Notes: generated by a model not told the origin, from the letters alone. DNA of 64,000 bases from Streptomyces hiroshimensis (GCF_014650335.1 NZ_BMUT01000006.1:124001-188000), one strand, 5' to 3'. Positions 48,824 through 58,101 are shown, numbered from the stretch's first letter. Numbers and translations: made by a program.

Positions 48824-50470
48824 TTACGCCTCCTCGCCCGCGAGCAGCGAGTCCGCGTCCACGATGCGGTACGCGTAGCCCTGCTCGGCCAGGAACCGCT
48901 GCCGGTGCGCCGCGAAGTCCTGGTCGACGGTGTCCCGGGCGACCACCGAGTAGAAGCGCGCCTCGTGCCCGTCCGCCTTCGGGCGCAGCACCCGGCCGAG
49001 CCGCTGTGCCTCCTCCTGCCGCGAGCCGAACGTGCCCGACACCTGGATGGCGACCGTCGCCTCCGGCAGGTCGATGGAGAAGTTCGCGACCTTCGAGACC
49101 ACCAGCACCGACAGCTCGCCCTGCCGGAAGGCGTCGAAGAGCTTCTCGCGCTGCGCGTTGCTGGTCTCGCCCTTGATCACCGGCGCGTCGAGGTGCTCGC
49201 CGAGCTCGTCGAGCTGGTCGATGTACTGCCCGATGACCAGCGTCTGCTCGCCCTTGTGCCGGGCCACCAGCGCCTCCGTGACGCGCCGCTTGGTGGCGGT
49301 CGTCGCGCAGTAGCGGTACTTCTCCTCCGTCTCGGCCGTCGCGTAGGCCAGCCGCTCGGCGTCCGTGAGGTTGACGCGCACCTCCACGCAGTCGGCGGGC
49401 GCGATGTAGCCCTGCGCCTCGATCTCCTTCCACGGCGCGTCGAAGCGCTTCGGGCCGATGAGGGAGAAGACGTCCGACTCGCGGCCGTCCTCGCGCACGA
49501 GCGTCGCCGTCAGGCCGAGGCGGCGGCGTGCCTGCAGGTCGGCCGTGAACTTGAAGACCGGCGCCGGCAGCAGGTGCACCTCGTCGTAGACGACCAGGCC
49601 CCAGTCGCGGGAGTCGAACAGCTCCAGGTGCGGGTAGATGCCCTTCCGCTTGGTCGTGAGGACCTGGTACGTGGCGATGGTGACCGGCCGGATCTCCTTC
49701 TTCGTGCCGCTGTACTCGCCGATCTCGTCCTCGGTCAGCGACGTGCGCTTGACCAGCTCGTGCTTCCACTGGCGGGCCGAGACCGTGTTGGTGACGAGGA
49801 TCAGCGTCGTCGCCTTGGCCTTGGCCATCGCACCGGCGCCGACGAGCGTCTTGCCCGCGCCGCAGGGCAGCACGACGACGCCCGAGCCGCCGTGCCAGAA
49901 GCCCTCGACGGCCTGCTGCTGGTACGGCCGCAGCGCCCAGCCGTCCTCCGCCAGCTCGATGGGGTGGGCCTCGCCGTCCACGTACCCGGCCAGGTCCTCC
50001 GCCGGCCAGCCGAGCTTCAGCAGCGTCTGCTTGATCTGGCCGCGCTCGGAGGGGTGCACGGCGACGGTGTCCGGGTCGATCCGGGCGCCCACCAGCGGCT
50101 GGATCTTCTTCGAGCGGAGGATCTCCTCCAGGACGGGGCGGTCCGTCGACTCCAGGACCAGCCCGTGCGTGGGGTGCTTGAGCAGCCGCAGCCGCCCGTA
50201 GCGGTCCATCGTCTCCGCGATGTCGACGAGGAGGGCGTGCGGGACGGGGTAGCGCGAGTACGTGACGAGGGCGTCCACGACCTGCTCGGCGTCATGCCCG
50301 GCGGCCCGGGCGTTCCACAGGCCGAGCGGGGTGACCCGGTAGGTGTGGATGTGCTCCGGGGCGCGCTCCAGCTCGGCGAAGGGGGCGATGGCGCGACGGC
50401 ATGCGTCGGCCTGCTCGTGGTCCACCTCCAGGAGCAGCGTCTTGTCGCTCTGGACGATCAAGCAGGACAC
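48824..50470 (-). CDS. XPB/ERCC3-type DNA helicase
   Basis: The 548-residue superfamily II helicase has an N-terminal damage-recognition-like part (about 1-170), Walker A PCGAGKT (202-208), DEVH box (296-299), RED motif (326-328, VRED) and motif VI QEEAQRLGRVLRP. These are the marks of bacterial XPB. The GTG at 50470 with GGAGG 5 nt upstream was chosen; the ATG at 50503 has no ribosome-binding site. XPB unwinds DNA in nucleotide excision repair in eukaryotes; its bacterial role is unclear. The following gene set matches the mycobacterial pair of XPB and a helicase-associated protein. Confidence 0.9.
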   Translation of the reverse strand: MSCLIVQSDKTLLLEVDHEQADACRRAIAPFAELERAPEHIHTYRVTPLGLWNARAAGHDAEQVVDALVTYSRYPVPHALLVDIAETMDRYGRLRLLKHPTHGLVLESTDRPVLEEILRSKKIQPLVGARIDPDTVAVHPSERGQIKQTLLKLGWPAEDLAGYVDGEAHPIELAEDGWALRPYQQQAVEGFWHGGSGVVVLPCGAGKTLVGAGAMAKAKATTLILVTNTVSARQWKHELVKRTSLTEDEIGEYSGTKKEIRPVTIATYQVLTTKRKGIYPHLELFDSRDWGLVVYDEVHLLPAPVFKFTADLQARRRLGLTATLVREDGRESDVFSLIGPKRFDAPWKEIEAQGYIAPADCVEVRVNLTDAERLAYATAETEEKYRYCATTATKRRVTEALVARHKGEQTLVIGQYIDQLDELGEHLDAPVIKGETSNAQREKLFDAFRQGELSVLVVSKVANFSIDLPEATVAIQVSGTFGSRQEEAQRLGRVLRPKADGHEARFYSVVARDTVDQDFAAHRQRFLAEQGYAYRIVDADSLLAGEEA

Positions 50471-50627
50471 TCGTACCTCCACAACCGGGCCCGGCCGACC
50501 CATCGCGCCAAACTATTGAGTCTACTTGCTCGAACGTGGAGGCGGGTGGGAATCCCGGTGCGGGGGTGGTGCAGGGCCGGGCGGGGTGGTGGCGCAAGGC
50601 CGGGCGGGCTCCGTCAGGCGGGCTCCG

Positions 50628-53135
50628 TCAGGCGTGCTCGTCCGCCAGTTCGGCCACGCCCGTGATCCGGTGCAGCGGATATGTCCGGACCTCGTCCGCC
50701 GTGTGGTCGTAGCCCGTCACGAAGCCGCCCTCGACCCGGACCGGGGCGATCACGCGCTGGCTCGCCGCGCCCTCCGCGTTCACATAGCCGATCCACACCG
50801 CGGCGCCCGTGAGCACCGCGGCCTGCATCGTGGCGAGGGTGTCCGCGGAGGTGGTGCGGGGCAGTCCGCCGTCGGCGGGGGCGGGCGCGGCGACCGGCTT
50901 GCGCTCGGCGGTGGACGCCAGGTCCCCCGCGCGGATCGCCCGCACGGCGGCGCCCAGCAGCGTCTCGTCCGGCACCGGCGGGCCCTCCGGAACCGGGGCG
51001 GGGGCCGTGCGCGGCGGGGTGCGGCGGGCGTCGGCGCGGGTGACGACGACGTCCCCCTCGGCGGACTCGGCCGCCGGGGCGTACCCCATGGCCCGCAGGC
51101 CCTCCAGGAGGGCGTCCGGCGCGGCCTGCGCCGCCAGCACGGTGGGGGCGAGGCGGCGCAGCCGCAGCGGGGCGGAGCGGCGGTCGGCGAGGATCTCGGC
51201 GAGCATCGCCTCGTCGTCGCAGCGCAGGTAGGACGAGGCCGCGCCGACGCGCAGATGGCCGTGGCGGCGGGCCACGTCGTCGATCAGGTAGGCCAGCGGC
51301 TGGGGCACGGGCGTACGGGAGTGCTCCGTGAGGAACGCCTTCAGGTCGGCCGCGGTCTGCCCGGCGTCCAGCGCGCGGCGCACGGAGGCGGGCGTGAAGC
51401 GGTAGACCGTGGCGCCGCCCTTGGACTCGACGTCCGCGAGGACCCCGAGCATCTGGGCGAGCGGCCGCTTCAGGGGGCCCGGGGCGACGGCCGTCAGGTC
51501 GGCCTGGAGCAGGATGTGGTCGAGCGGCTCGGGCAGGAGCGGGGCTAGGAGGGCTGCCGCTCGTACGGCGCAGGCGCCCTGTTCGGCGTCGCTCAGGGGC
51601 TTGGTGCCCGGGGAGCCCTCCGGCCCCAGCAGGGCGCGGCCCGGGGCGGACAGGGCGCCGCGGTTGGTGACGCCCAGCAGCTCCGCCTCGGCCAGCGCCC
51701 AGCGGGCCAGGCGCGTACGCAGGTCCTCCGTGCCGGGCTCGGCGGGCGTGCGCGGCGGGCGCTCCCAGTGCAGGCGCTCCAGGAGCGTGTCCGCGGTGAC
51801 CGAGGCGCCGGGCGGGAGCGTGGCCAGGAGCGCCAGGGCGCGGCGGCGGACCTCGGGCGCCGGAGAGCGGTCCAGCTCCGGGCCGAGCACGTTGAGGGGA
51901 CGGCCCTTGGCGTCGCGGCTGCCGACCAGGCCCGGAGTGCGGGTGGCCGCGGACCAGGCCGTGGCCAGACGGGCCCAGCGCTGCTCGGTGGGCAGGCGCA
52001 GCCAGTCGTCGGAGGCGGGCGTGGGGGCGTAGCGCTCGTCGACCTCGCCGTCGGAGGCGAGCAGCCCGGCCGCGTACGCCAGCTCGATCCAGAAGGCCGC
52101 CGTCTCCTCGGTGGTGTCGAGGACGGCCGCGGCGCGCTTGAGGTCGCGCACGCTCAGGCCGCCCGCGCGCAGCACGAGCGGGCCGTCGGACTCCCAGGCG
52201 GCGAGCAGCTCCTCCACCGTGCCCAGGGCCGTGAACGCCTGGCCGGCGGCGGCCGCGTCCACGGTGTGCACGGAGTGCGGGGTCGCCGGCGCGAGGGCGG
52301 GGGCGACCGGCTCGGGCGTACGGTGCGCGCGCCCCGCGCGCAGGTGCAGGGCCGCCTCGCGGGGCAGGACGACGCTGCCGGGCGTGGCGGGCAGCAGCAG
52401 GCCGCGGTCGAGCAGCCAGCGCAGGTGCGGGGCGGGGTCGGCGGTGACCGTGCCGTAGGGCGGGCCCCACAGCAGTCTGCCGAGCACGGCCGTGGCCTCC
52501 GCGGGCGCCCCGGCCAGCAGCTCCGCCATCCGGGTGCGGTCCTCGAACAGGGCGGTGAGCGCGGCGACGGCCGACACCGGGTCGTGCGTGCCGGGCAGCC
52601 CGGCCGTGGCGATGATCTGCTGGAGGCGGCCCGGGGACATGCCGGCGGTGGCCTCCGCCACGGTCGGGCCGAGGCCGGTGGGGGAGGGGTGCGCCGGGCT
52701 CGGCGCCAGCAGCTCGCGGGCGGTGCGCACCAGGCGCAGGCGGTCCTCGCCGCCCCAGACCAGCGCCTGCTCGCGCAGCGTGGCGAGGGCGCGGGGCAGG
52801 GCTTCGGCGATGCGCGGGTCGCCCTCGGGAGCGTCCCCGGTCAGCAGGGCGGAGAGGGTGCCGTACGGGCACGGGTCGGGCGCGACGGCGAGGGCCTCGG
52901 CCGCCTGCAGCGCGAAGCGGTCCAGGCGCTCCAGGGCCCGGACGACGGAGGCGCGGGTGCCCGCGCGGGTCGCCAGCTGGGTCAGATCGCCCGGCACGGG
53001 GTTGAGGAGATCGGGGCGCGCCCGCAGCAGCCCGGCGAGCGCCCCGTCGGGCCGCGCCCGCAACTCCTCGGCCAGCGTCCGCGGCCCGCCGCGCGCGGCG
53101 CCGCCGCTACTGCCTGTGTCCCGCGGTGTGGTCAT
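50628..53135 (-). CDS. Helicase-associated (Helicase_C_3 / WYL-like) protein
   Basis: The 835-residue protein lacks Walker motifs. It consists of winged-helix-like repeats (LAEELRARPDGALAGLLRARPD opening, AERLDRFALQAAEAL-type helices) and a C-terminal segment VWIGYVNAEGAASQRVIAPV...FVTGYDHTADEVRTYPLHRITGV, a WYL-like ligand-binding fold. Such proteins sit beside bacterial XPB genes. It is encoded upstream of XPB on the same strand, 157 bp apart. A scaffold or regulatory partner of the helicase is inferred. Confidence 0.75.
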   Translation of the reverse strand: MTTPRDTGSSGGAARGGPRTLAEELRARPDGALAGLLRARPDLLNPVPGDLTQLATRAGTRASVVRALERLDRFALQAAEALAVAPDPCPYGTLSALLTGDAPEGDPRIAEALPRALATLREQALVWGGEDRLRLVRTARELLAPSPAHPSPTGLGPTVAEATAGMSPGRLQQIIATAGLPGTHDPVSAVAALTALFEDRTRMAELLAGAPAEATAVLGRLLWGPPYGTVTADPAPHLRWLLDRGLLLPATPGSVVLPREAALHLRAGRAHRTPEPVAPALAPATPHSVHTVDAAAAGQAFTALGTVEELLAAWESDGPLVLRAGGLSVRDLKRAAAVLDTTEETAAFWIELAYAAGLLASDGEVDERYAPTPASDDWLRLPTEQRWARLATAWSAATRTPGLVGSRDAKGRPLNVLGPELDRSPAPEVRRRALALLATLPPGASVTADTLLERLHWERPPRTPAEPGTEDLRTRLARWALAEAELLGVTNRGALSAPGRALLGPEGSPGTKPLSDAEQGACAVRAAALLAPLLPEPLDHILLQADLTAVAPGPLKRPLAQMLGVLADVESKGGATVYRFTPASVRRALDAGQTAADLKAFLTEHSRTPVPQPLAYLIDDVARRHGHLRVGAASSYLRCDDEAMLAEILADRRSAPLRLRRLAPTVLAAQAAPDALLEGLRAMGYAPAAESAEGDVVVTRADARRTPPRTAPAPVPEGPPVPDETLLGAAVRAIRAGDLASTAERKPVAAPAPADGGLPRTTSADTLATMQAAVLTGAAVWIGYVNAEGAASQRVIAPVRVEGGFVTGYDHTADEVRTYPLHRITGVAELADEHA

Positions 53136-53573
53136 TCTGTTTACGGTACCGGGTTACGCGGCGCAGGCCAGGGGGTTGCGGGGCGGGGCGGGTGGGTCCG
53201 GGGGCCGGTTGCGGGTGCGTCTCGGGTCCGGCGCGGGGTGGGTCTCGGGTCCGGGGCCGGGTGGTCTCGGGTCCGGGTCCGGGCCCGTGGTGGGTGCCGG
53301 TGTCGGGGGCTCCGGGGTGGGGGTCCGGGGCCGTATATTTACGGGCCGGCGCCCCGGACGTCACGGGCGCCCGCGATCGGCCCACAAATACACGTCAGCG
53401 CCCCGGACCCCCACCCCTGCGCCCCCGTCACCTCCCGCCGTCCTTTCCGCTGACGCCGGTTGCCTGACCGGGCGCGGCCCCACCGTGGGGAGCTGCGTGG
53501 TCGGCGGATGCGCACGGGTTTGGGCCTGATCGGCAGTCCGTCCTTCACTGCGACGTCCGTCTTGCCGGAGGGT
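53136..53573. other. 438-bp G-rich, repeat-bearing intergenic region
   Basis: No gene is supported. GTCTCGGGTCCGG occurs three times at 22-23-bp spacing (53219, 53242, 53264) within a strongly G-rich strand. Downstream, an AT-rich inverted repeat (GTATATTTACGGGCC at 53333-53347 and GGCCCACAAATACAC at 53379-53393) and a repeated GCGCCCCGGAC (53349, 53398) stand out. Confidence 0.65.
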
Positions 53574-54956
53574 TTAGGGCAGGACTCCGACTCGGGCGGC
53601 GAGCCCGCGCAGTTCCGTCGTGGTGCGTCCGGAGACGAGCAGGCCCGAGATGAGGGACTTGACCGCGGGGCGGGCGTGGGTCTCCTCGGGGGCGTGGTGT
53701 TCGGCGGCCAGGAGCGCGCGGACGCAGTCGTCGCGGCGGCCCCATCGTCCGTACGCGGCCGCGATATCGGTGTAGTAGCGGGCCCGGCGCTCCACGCTGG
53801 GCAGGCTCTGCGGGGCGACGGCCCGGGCGGCGGCGAGCGCGGCGGAGGGATCGCCGGCGGAGTTCTCTGCGGAGATGAGGTGAAGCTGGACGGTGGTCAG
53901 GCTGAAGCCGCCGCCGTGGTCCCGCAGCAAGGTGGGCCCGCCGAGTCCCTTGGCGATGGCGGCGGCTTCGTTGGTCAGCTCCCGCATCCCGGCAGTGTCG
54001 CCGGCCTTGGCGGCGGTGTACGCGGCGGACTGGATGAGCAGCCCCCGCTCGGCGGCGTGGTCCGGCCCGCCCGCGCGCAGGCCAGGGTGGTCGGCGGCCG
54101 TCAGGGCGATGGACATCGCCTGCTCGTACCAGTCGGCTTTCCGGGCCAGGACCGCGAGCAGGCGGGCGGCCTCGGCAACCAGCAGGGCGTCGCCCGCGGC
54201 TTCGGCACTCTGGCGGGCGCGGTCGGCGGCCATCCATCCGAGCTGCTGCTCGTCGAGCTTGATGAGCATGCGGGTGGCCAGCAGGTAGCTGCGGGCCAGC
54301 AGCGCGCAATCGCCGCTGGCGCTGTGTGCGTGTCCGGCGTGGATGAGCCTGGGCAGGCGGACGGCGAGGCTGCCGTATCGGCAGGTGTGGAAGTCAGTGA
54401 GCGCGCGGGAGAGATCGGCGTTCACCGCGGTCTCCGACGGGATGGTGATGTTGTGGTGCAGGCCGAGCATCGCGTCCCGCAGCCGGGCGACGAGGGCCTC
54501 GCCGAGCGCGGCTTCGTTCACCGGCGGCCTGCCGCCGGTCAGGACGGGGGCGCCTGCGGCGGCTGCGGCCGTGACCGCGAGGTTCGCCAGCAACCGCCGT
54601 CGCCGCACCGGGTCCTCACCGTCCTCCCAACGGGCCGTATCCCCCACCGTAGAGGCAGGAAGGCGGGGGTATGCGGTGGTTGGCCGGATCGCGCTTCCAT
54701 GTCGGACGTCCGGCTGAGGAGTCAGGCCGAGCGCCTGGGGCGCGATGCCGAGCGCGTCGGCGAAGGCCCGCAGCACGGTGACGTCGGTCAGCGGCGAGAT
54801 GCCGCGCTCGTACCGGGAGACCTGGGCGGCGGAGTAGCCGGCCAGCCCGCCGAGCTGGGCCAGCGTCAGGCCCCGTTCCTTGCGCGTGCGGCGGACCAGC
54901 TCGCCGGGACTCATCTGCGCCGCGGGCGCCGCCCGCGTCCTGCCGCCCGCGTCCAT
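53574..54956 (-). CDS. XRE-type regulator with TPR-like C-terminus
   Basis: The 460-residue protein has an N-terminal helix-turn-helix (about 15-75; LVRRTRKERGLTLAQLGGLAG, then YSAAQVSRYERG). An Arg-rich stretch (VRRRRLLANLAVTAAAAAG) and a long all-helical region of TPR-like repeats follow (about 150-450; e.g. ARSYLLATRMLIKLDEQQLG, AAEAARLLAVLARKADWYEQ). This is a common Streptomyces regulator type that senses a peptide or small molecule through its repeats. It is divergent from the oxidoreductase-aminotransferase-Nudix operon and is its likely regulator. Confidence 0.82.
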   Translation of the reverse strand: MDAGGRTRAAPAAQMSPGELVRRTRKERGLTLAQLGGLAGYSAAQVSRYERGISPLTDVTVLRAFADALGIAPQALGLTPQPDVRHGSAIRPTTAYPRLPASTVGDTARWEDGEDPVRRRRLLANLAVTAAAAAGAPVLTGGRPPVNEAALGEALVARLRDAMLGLHHNITIPSETAVNADLSRALTDFHTCRYGSLAVRLPRLIHAGHAHSASGDCALLARSYLLATRMLIKLDEQQLGWMAADRARQSAEAAGDALLVAEAARLLAVLARKADWYEQAMSIALTAADHPGLRAGGPDHAAERGLLIQSAAYTAAKAGDTAGMRELTNEAAAIAKGLGGPTLLRDHGGGFSLTTVQLHLISAENSAGDPSAALAAARAVAPQSLPSVERRARYYTDIAAAYGRWGRRDDCVRALLAAEHHAPEETHARPAVKSLISGLLVSGRTTTELRGLAARVGVLP

Positions 54957-55029
54957 ACCCGTCCCCGCTCGTAGCCGAGAGGCGCGCCGTCCCTCACCGT
55001 AGCGGCGCGTCCGAGTCGTGGACAGAGGC

Positions 55030-55046
55030 TTTGCACCGTATGCAAA
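55030..55046. promoter_or_regulatory. Inverted repeat TTTGCA-N5-TGCAAA
   Basis: A perfect 6+6 bp inverted repeat (55030-55035, 55041-55046) is followed by a related CTTTGCGGGTTGCGAG stretch. It lies 74-90 bp before the divergent XRE-type gene and about 117-133 bp before the oxidoreductase gene, a natural operator position for that regulator. Confidence 0.6.
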
Positions 55047-55162
55047 CCGCTTTGCGGGTTGCGAGAACGCCACTCCCGCCGACGCTCCGGCCGCGGTGTC
55101 CTCGAAAAGCAGGCGGCCCGCAGACGGCGGGCCACCGCCTCGCCTTCGAAGAGGTGTGAGCG

Positions 55163-56164
55163 ATGAACGCGTTCAAGAGGGCCGCCGTGGTGGGGCTCGG
55201 TGGCCAGGCCCGGAAAGACCACCTCCCGGGGCTGGCCGCGTGCCGGCTCGCCGAGCTCGCCGCGGTCTGCGACGTGGACACGGAGCAGACGGCCGCGCAG
55301 GCGGACCGGTGGCAGGTGCCCGGCTTCACCGGCCTGAAGGACCTGCTGGAGGAGGTGCGGCCGGACTTCGTCATCGCCGCGGTGCCGCACCACGCCGGCC
55401 GGGAGGTCATCGAGGTGTGTGCTGGGGCGGGGGTGCATGTGGTGAAGGAGAAGCCGTTCGCCGTCGACCCGCACGAGGCCGCCGACCTGGCTGCGCTGTG
55501 CGAGAAGACCGGCATCGAGCTGATGGTCACCGTCCAGCGCCGCTTCCACCCCGTCTACGCCGCCGCTCTCCAACTGCTGGAACAGATCGGCACCCCGTAC
55601 CTGGTGGAGGGCCGCTACACCTTCCACTGTCCGGACCCGTCCGCCGGCTGGCGCGGTCGCGCAAAGCTCGCCGGGGGCGGGTGCCTGGCGGACATGGGCT
55701 ACCACCTCATCGACCTGCTGATCTGGTATCTCGGCCTGCCCGACCGCGTCCTCGCGGACACCTCGGCCGCCGCCGCACCCGGCGCGGACTACGACGCTGA
55801 GGACACCGCCCTGGTCCACCTCGCCTACGACTGTGGCCTCTACGGCTCGCTGCTGGTCTCCCGCTCGACCGGGCCGAAGAGCGAGCGCCTGACCGTCACC
55901 GGCCCGCACGGGTCCGTGGTCGTCGGACGCGGAGCGGTCCGCCGTCTCGACCCGGGCGGGCAGGTCGTCGAATCCCTGGTGCGCGAACCGGCCTGGCCGA
56001 GCGCAGCCGCTCCACAGATCGACTACTTCTGCCGCGTCCTGGACGGCACCACACCCAACCCGTCCGGCCCGGCCGCCCACCTGCCGCACGCCGCGTTCCT
56101 CGCCGCCGCCTATGCCTCCCGGACCACCGCACGCCCCGCCAACCCGAAGGAGTTCCTCGCATGA
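55163..56164 (+). CDS. Gfo/Idh/MocA-family sugar dehydrogenase
   Basis: The 333-residue NAD(P)-dependent oxidoreductase has the dinucleotide loop VVGLGGQARKDHLPGL (9-24) and the catalytic-lysine motif VVKEKPF (93-99), then GGGCLADMGYHLIDLLIWYL with the active-site Asp/His pair. It would oxidise a hydroxyl of a sugar, sugar phosphate or cyclitol to a ketone. Its last bases overlap the aminotransferase start (ATGA), so the ketone is probably passed to that enzyme. Confidence 0.88.
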   Translation: MNAFKRAAVVGLGGQARKDHLPGLAACRLAELAAVCDVDTEQTAAQADRWQVPGFTGLKDLLEEVRPDFVIAAVPHHAGREVIEVCAGAGVHVVKEKPFAVDPHEAADLAALCEKTGIELMVTVQRRFHPVYAAALQLLEQIGTPYLVEGRYTFHCPDPSAGWRGRAKLAGGGCLADMGYHLIDLLIWYLGLPDRVLADTSAAAAPGADYDAEDTALVHLAYDCGLYGSLLVSRSTGPKSERLTVTGPHGSVVVGRGAVRRLDPGGQVVESLVREPAWPSAAAPQIDYFCRVLDGTTPNPSGPAAHLPHAAFLAAAYASRTTARPANPKEFLA

Positions 56165-57414
56165 CCGACTCCCCGCTCGCCCTGCTCGGTGGCGAAAGCG
56201 CCGTCGCCACCCCGGGCCCGCACTTCACTTGGCCGGTCATCACCGAGGCCGACCGCGAGGCGGTGGCTGCCCAGCTGGAGGCGAGCGTCTCGATCCCGGA
56301 CCGCTCCGGCGTCGTCGCCGAGCTCGAGGACGCACTCGCCTCCTTCCTCGGAGTCCGGCACGTGGTAACCACCTGCACCGGGACTGCGGCGCTGCACTCG
56401 ATGTATGCCGCGGCCAGGATCGGCCCGGGGGACGAGGTGATCGTCCCGGCGCTCACCTTCCACGCCACCGCGACCCCGCTTTTCCACCTCGGCGCCGACC
56501 CGGTCCTCGCGGACGTCGACAATCGCGGTCAGCTCGATCTCGACGAGGCCGCCCGACGCATCACCGCCCGCACCAGGGCCGTGGTCGCCGTGCACCTGTG
56601 GGGGCTGCCCGAGGACATGGACACGCTCGTGTCCTTCGCCGACGAGCACGGGCTGATGCTGCTGGAGGACGGTTCCCACGCCCACGGCGCCGCCTGGAAC
56701 GGCCGGCGCACCGGCACCTTCGGGGCCGCCGCGGCGTTCAGCCTCAACGGGCCCAAGCCGCTCTCGGCCGGCGAAGGCGGCTTCGTGGCCACCGACGACA
56801 GCGAGCTGTACTACCGGGTGCTGTTGCACGGCCAATACAACAAGCGCTGCCACCGCGAGATCCCCGCGACCCACCCGCTCGCACGCTTCGCGGTCACCGG
56901 CATGGGACTGAAACTACGGATCCACCCCCTCGCCGCCGCCCTCGCCCACGCCCAGCTGCCCCGCCTGGAGGGCCACCTGGACGGGCGCCAGGCCATCGCG
57001 GCCCGCATGTGCGCGGCCCTCGACGACGTGCCGGGCATCCGGGGGCCGCACGTGCCGGTCAGTGCCCGGCCGTCCTGGTACGCCCTGCCGCTGCGGTACG
57101 AGCCGGCCGAGCTCGGCGGGCTGCCGTTGGAGCGGTTCCTCGCCGCCGTACGTGCCGAAGGCGCCACGGAGGTGGACCGGCCGGGCTCGACGTGCCCTCT
57201 GGGTGGTCATCCGCTGTTCCAGGCTCCCGGGGGCCTGCTGCCTGGCTACGCTGACCGACAGGGCCCCGCCGTCGACGACCTCCCGACGGCCGAGCACGTG
57301 CACGCCACCACCTTCAAACTGCCGGTCTGGCACCGCGAGGAGGACATCCGCCTCGCCGACGCCTACACCGCGGTCCTCGCCAAAGTCGCCTCCCACGCGA
57401 AGGATCTGCTGTGA
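56161..57414 (+). CDS. DegT/DnrJ/EryC1/StrS aminotransferase
   Basis: The 417-residue PLP aminotransferase has TCTGTAALH (phosphate loop), DEVIVPALTFHATA, VVAVHLWG, LLEDGSHAHGAAWNG (PLP-pyridine Asp) and catalytic Lys199 in NGPKPLSAGEGG. These enzymes transfer an amino group from Glu or Gln onto keto-sugars or inososes. The usual FNxxK context is changed to SLNGPKPLS and the usual EDAAH to EDGSH, which suggests its own subfamily. The neighbouring dehydrogenase would make the ketone. The product is unknown. Confidence 0.88.
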   Translation: MTDSPLALLGGESAVATPGPHFTWPVITEADREAVAAQLEASVSIPDRSGVVAELEDALASFLGVRHVVTTCTGTAALHSMYAAARIGPGDEVIVPALTFHATATPLFHLGADPVLADVDNRGQLDLDEAARRITARTRAVVAVHLWGLPEDMDTLVSFADEHGLMLLEDGSHAHGAAWNGRRTGTFGAAAAFSLNGPKPLSAGEGGFVATDDSELYYRVLLHGQYNKRCHREIPATHPLARFAVTGMGLKLRIHPLAAALAHAQLPRLEGHLDGRQAIAARMCAALDDVPGIRGPHVPVSARPSWYALPLRYEPAELGGLPLERFLAAVRAEGATEVDRPGSTCPLGGHPLFQAPGGLLPGYADRQGPAVDDLPTAEHVHATTFKLPVWHREEDIRLADAYTAVLAKVASHAKDLL

Positions 57415-57866
57415 GTTCCCCCGACACCGCTCTGCTCGACGACCTCGCCCGCGCCGCGGAACGGGACGGCATCACCAAGACCGTCGTCGGCGCCGTCATC
57501 GCGGGCGCCGACGGCAAGGTCCTGCTGCTGCGCCGCCCAGCCGACGACTACCTCGGCGGGCTGTGGGAGCTCCCCTCCGGTGGCGTCGACGACGGCGAGA
57601 CCCTCATTGAGGCTCTGCGGCGGGAGGTCGCCGAGGAGACAGGGCTGACGGTCACGGTCGTCGGCGGCTACCTCGGCCACTTCGACTACCGCTCCGGCAA
57701 CGGCCGTGCCACCCGCCAGTTCAACTTCACGGCCACCGTCACCCCCGGCGAGAGGGTCACGCTCACCGAGCACGACGAACACCTGTGGGCCGACCACACC
57801 CAGCAGAACCAGGTCTCCACCGCCGTCCGGATCGTCCTCGACACCTGGCGCCGCCAGACCACCTGA
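57411..57866 (+). CDS. Nudix hydrolase
   Basis: The 151-residue protein has a complete Nudix box at about 57-79 (GGVDDGETLIEALR then REVAEETGL), with core REVAEE at 71-76. The start GTG overlaps the aminotransferase stop (GTGA). It could cleave a nucleotide-linked amino sugar or remove a damaged nucleotide. In a kanosamine-like pathway a phosphatase would be expected in this position, so a Nudix enzyme points to an NDP-sugar or pyrophosphate intermediate. Confidence 0.88.
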   Translation: MSSPDTALLDDLARAAERDGITKTVVGAVIAGADGKVLLLRRPADDYLGGLWELPSGGVDDGETLIEALRREVAEETGLTVTVVGGYLGHFDYRSGNGRATRQFNFTATVTPGERVTLTEHDEHLWADHTQQNQVSTAVRIVLDTWRRQTT

Positions 57867-57921
57867 CCGGCCCCTGAGTCCGAAGCAGGCCCCTTGGTGG
57901 AGCACCCCTCGGGGCGCGACG

Positions 57922-58101
57922 CTACAGCCGACCCGAGCGGACCTCGTGGAGGAATGAGGTCCAGGCCGACGGGCGGACGCGGAGTGACGGGATGCTCGTG
58001 TCCTTGGAGTCGCGGATGCCGATGCCCTCGGTGAGGGCGGCGACCTCGACGCAGGTGTGCTGCGCGTCGCTGTAGGACGACTTCATCCATATGTCAGGCA
58101 T
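57922..58101 (-). CDS. DUF397 partner protein
   Basis: The 59-residue protein reads MPDIWMKSSYSDAQHTCVEV, then IGIRDSKDTSIPSLRVRPSAW, a compact DUF397 domain. Its start overlaps the end of the XRE/DUF5753 gene by 8 bp. It is the second DUF397 module of the window. Confidence 0.88.
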   Translation of the reverse strand: MPDIWMKSSYSDAQHTCVEVAALTEGIGIRDSKDTSIPSLRVRPSAWTSFLHEVRSGRL

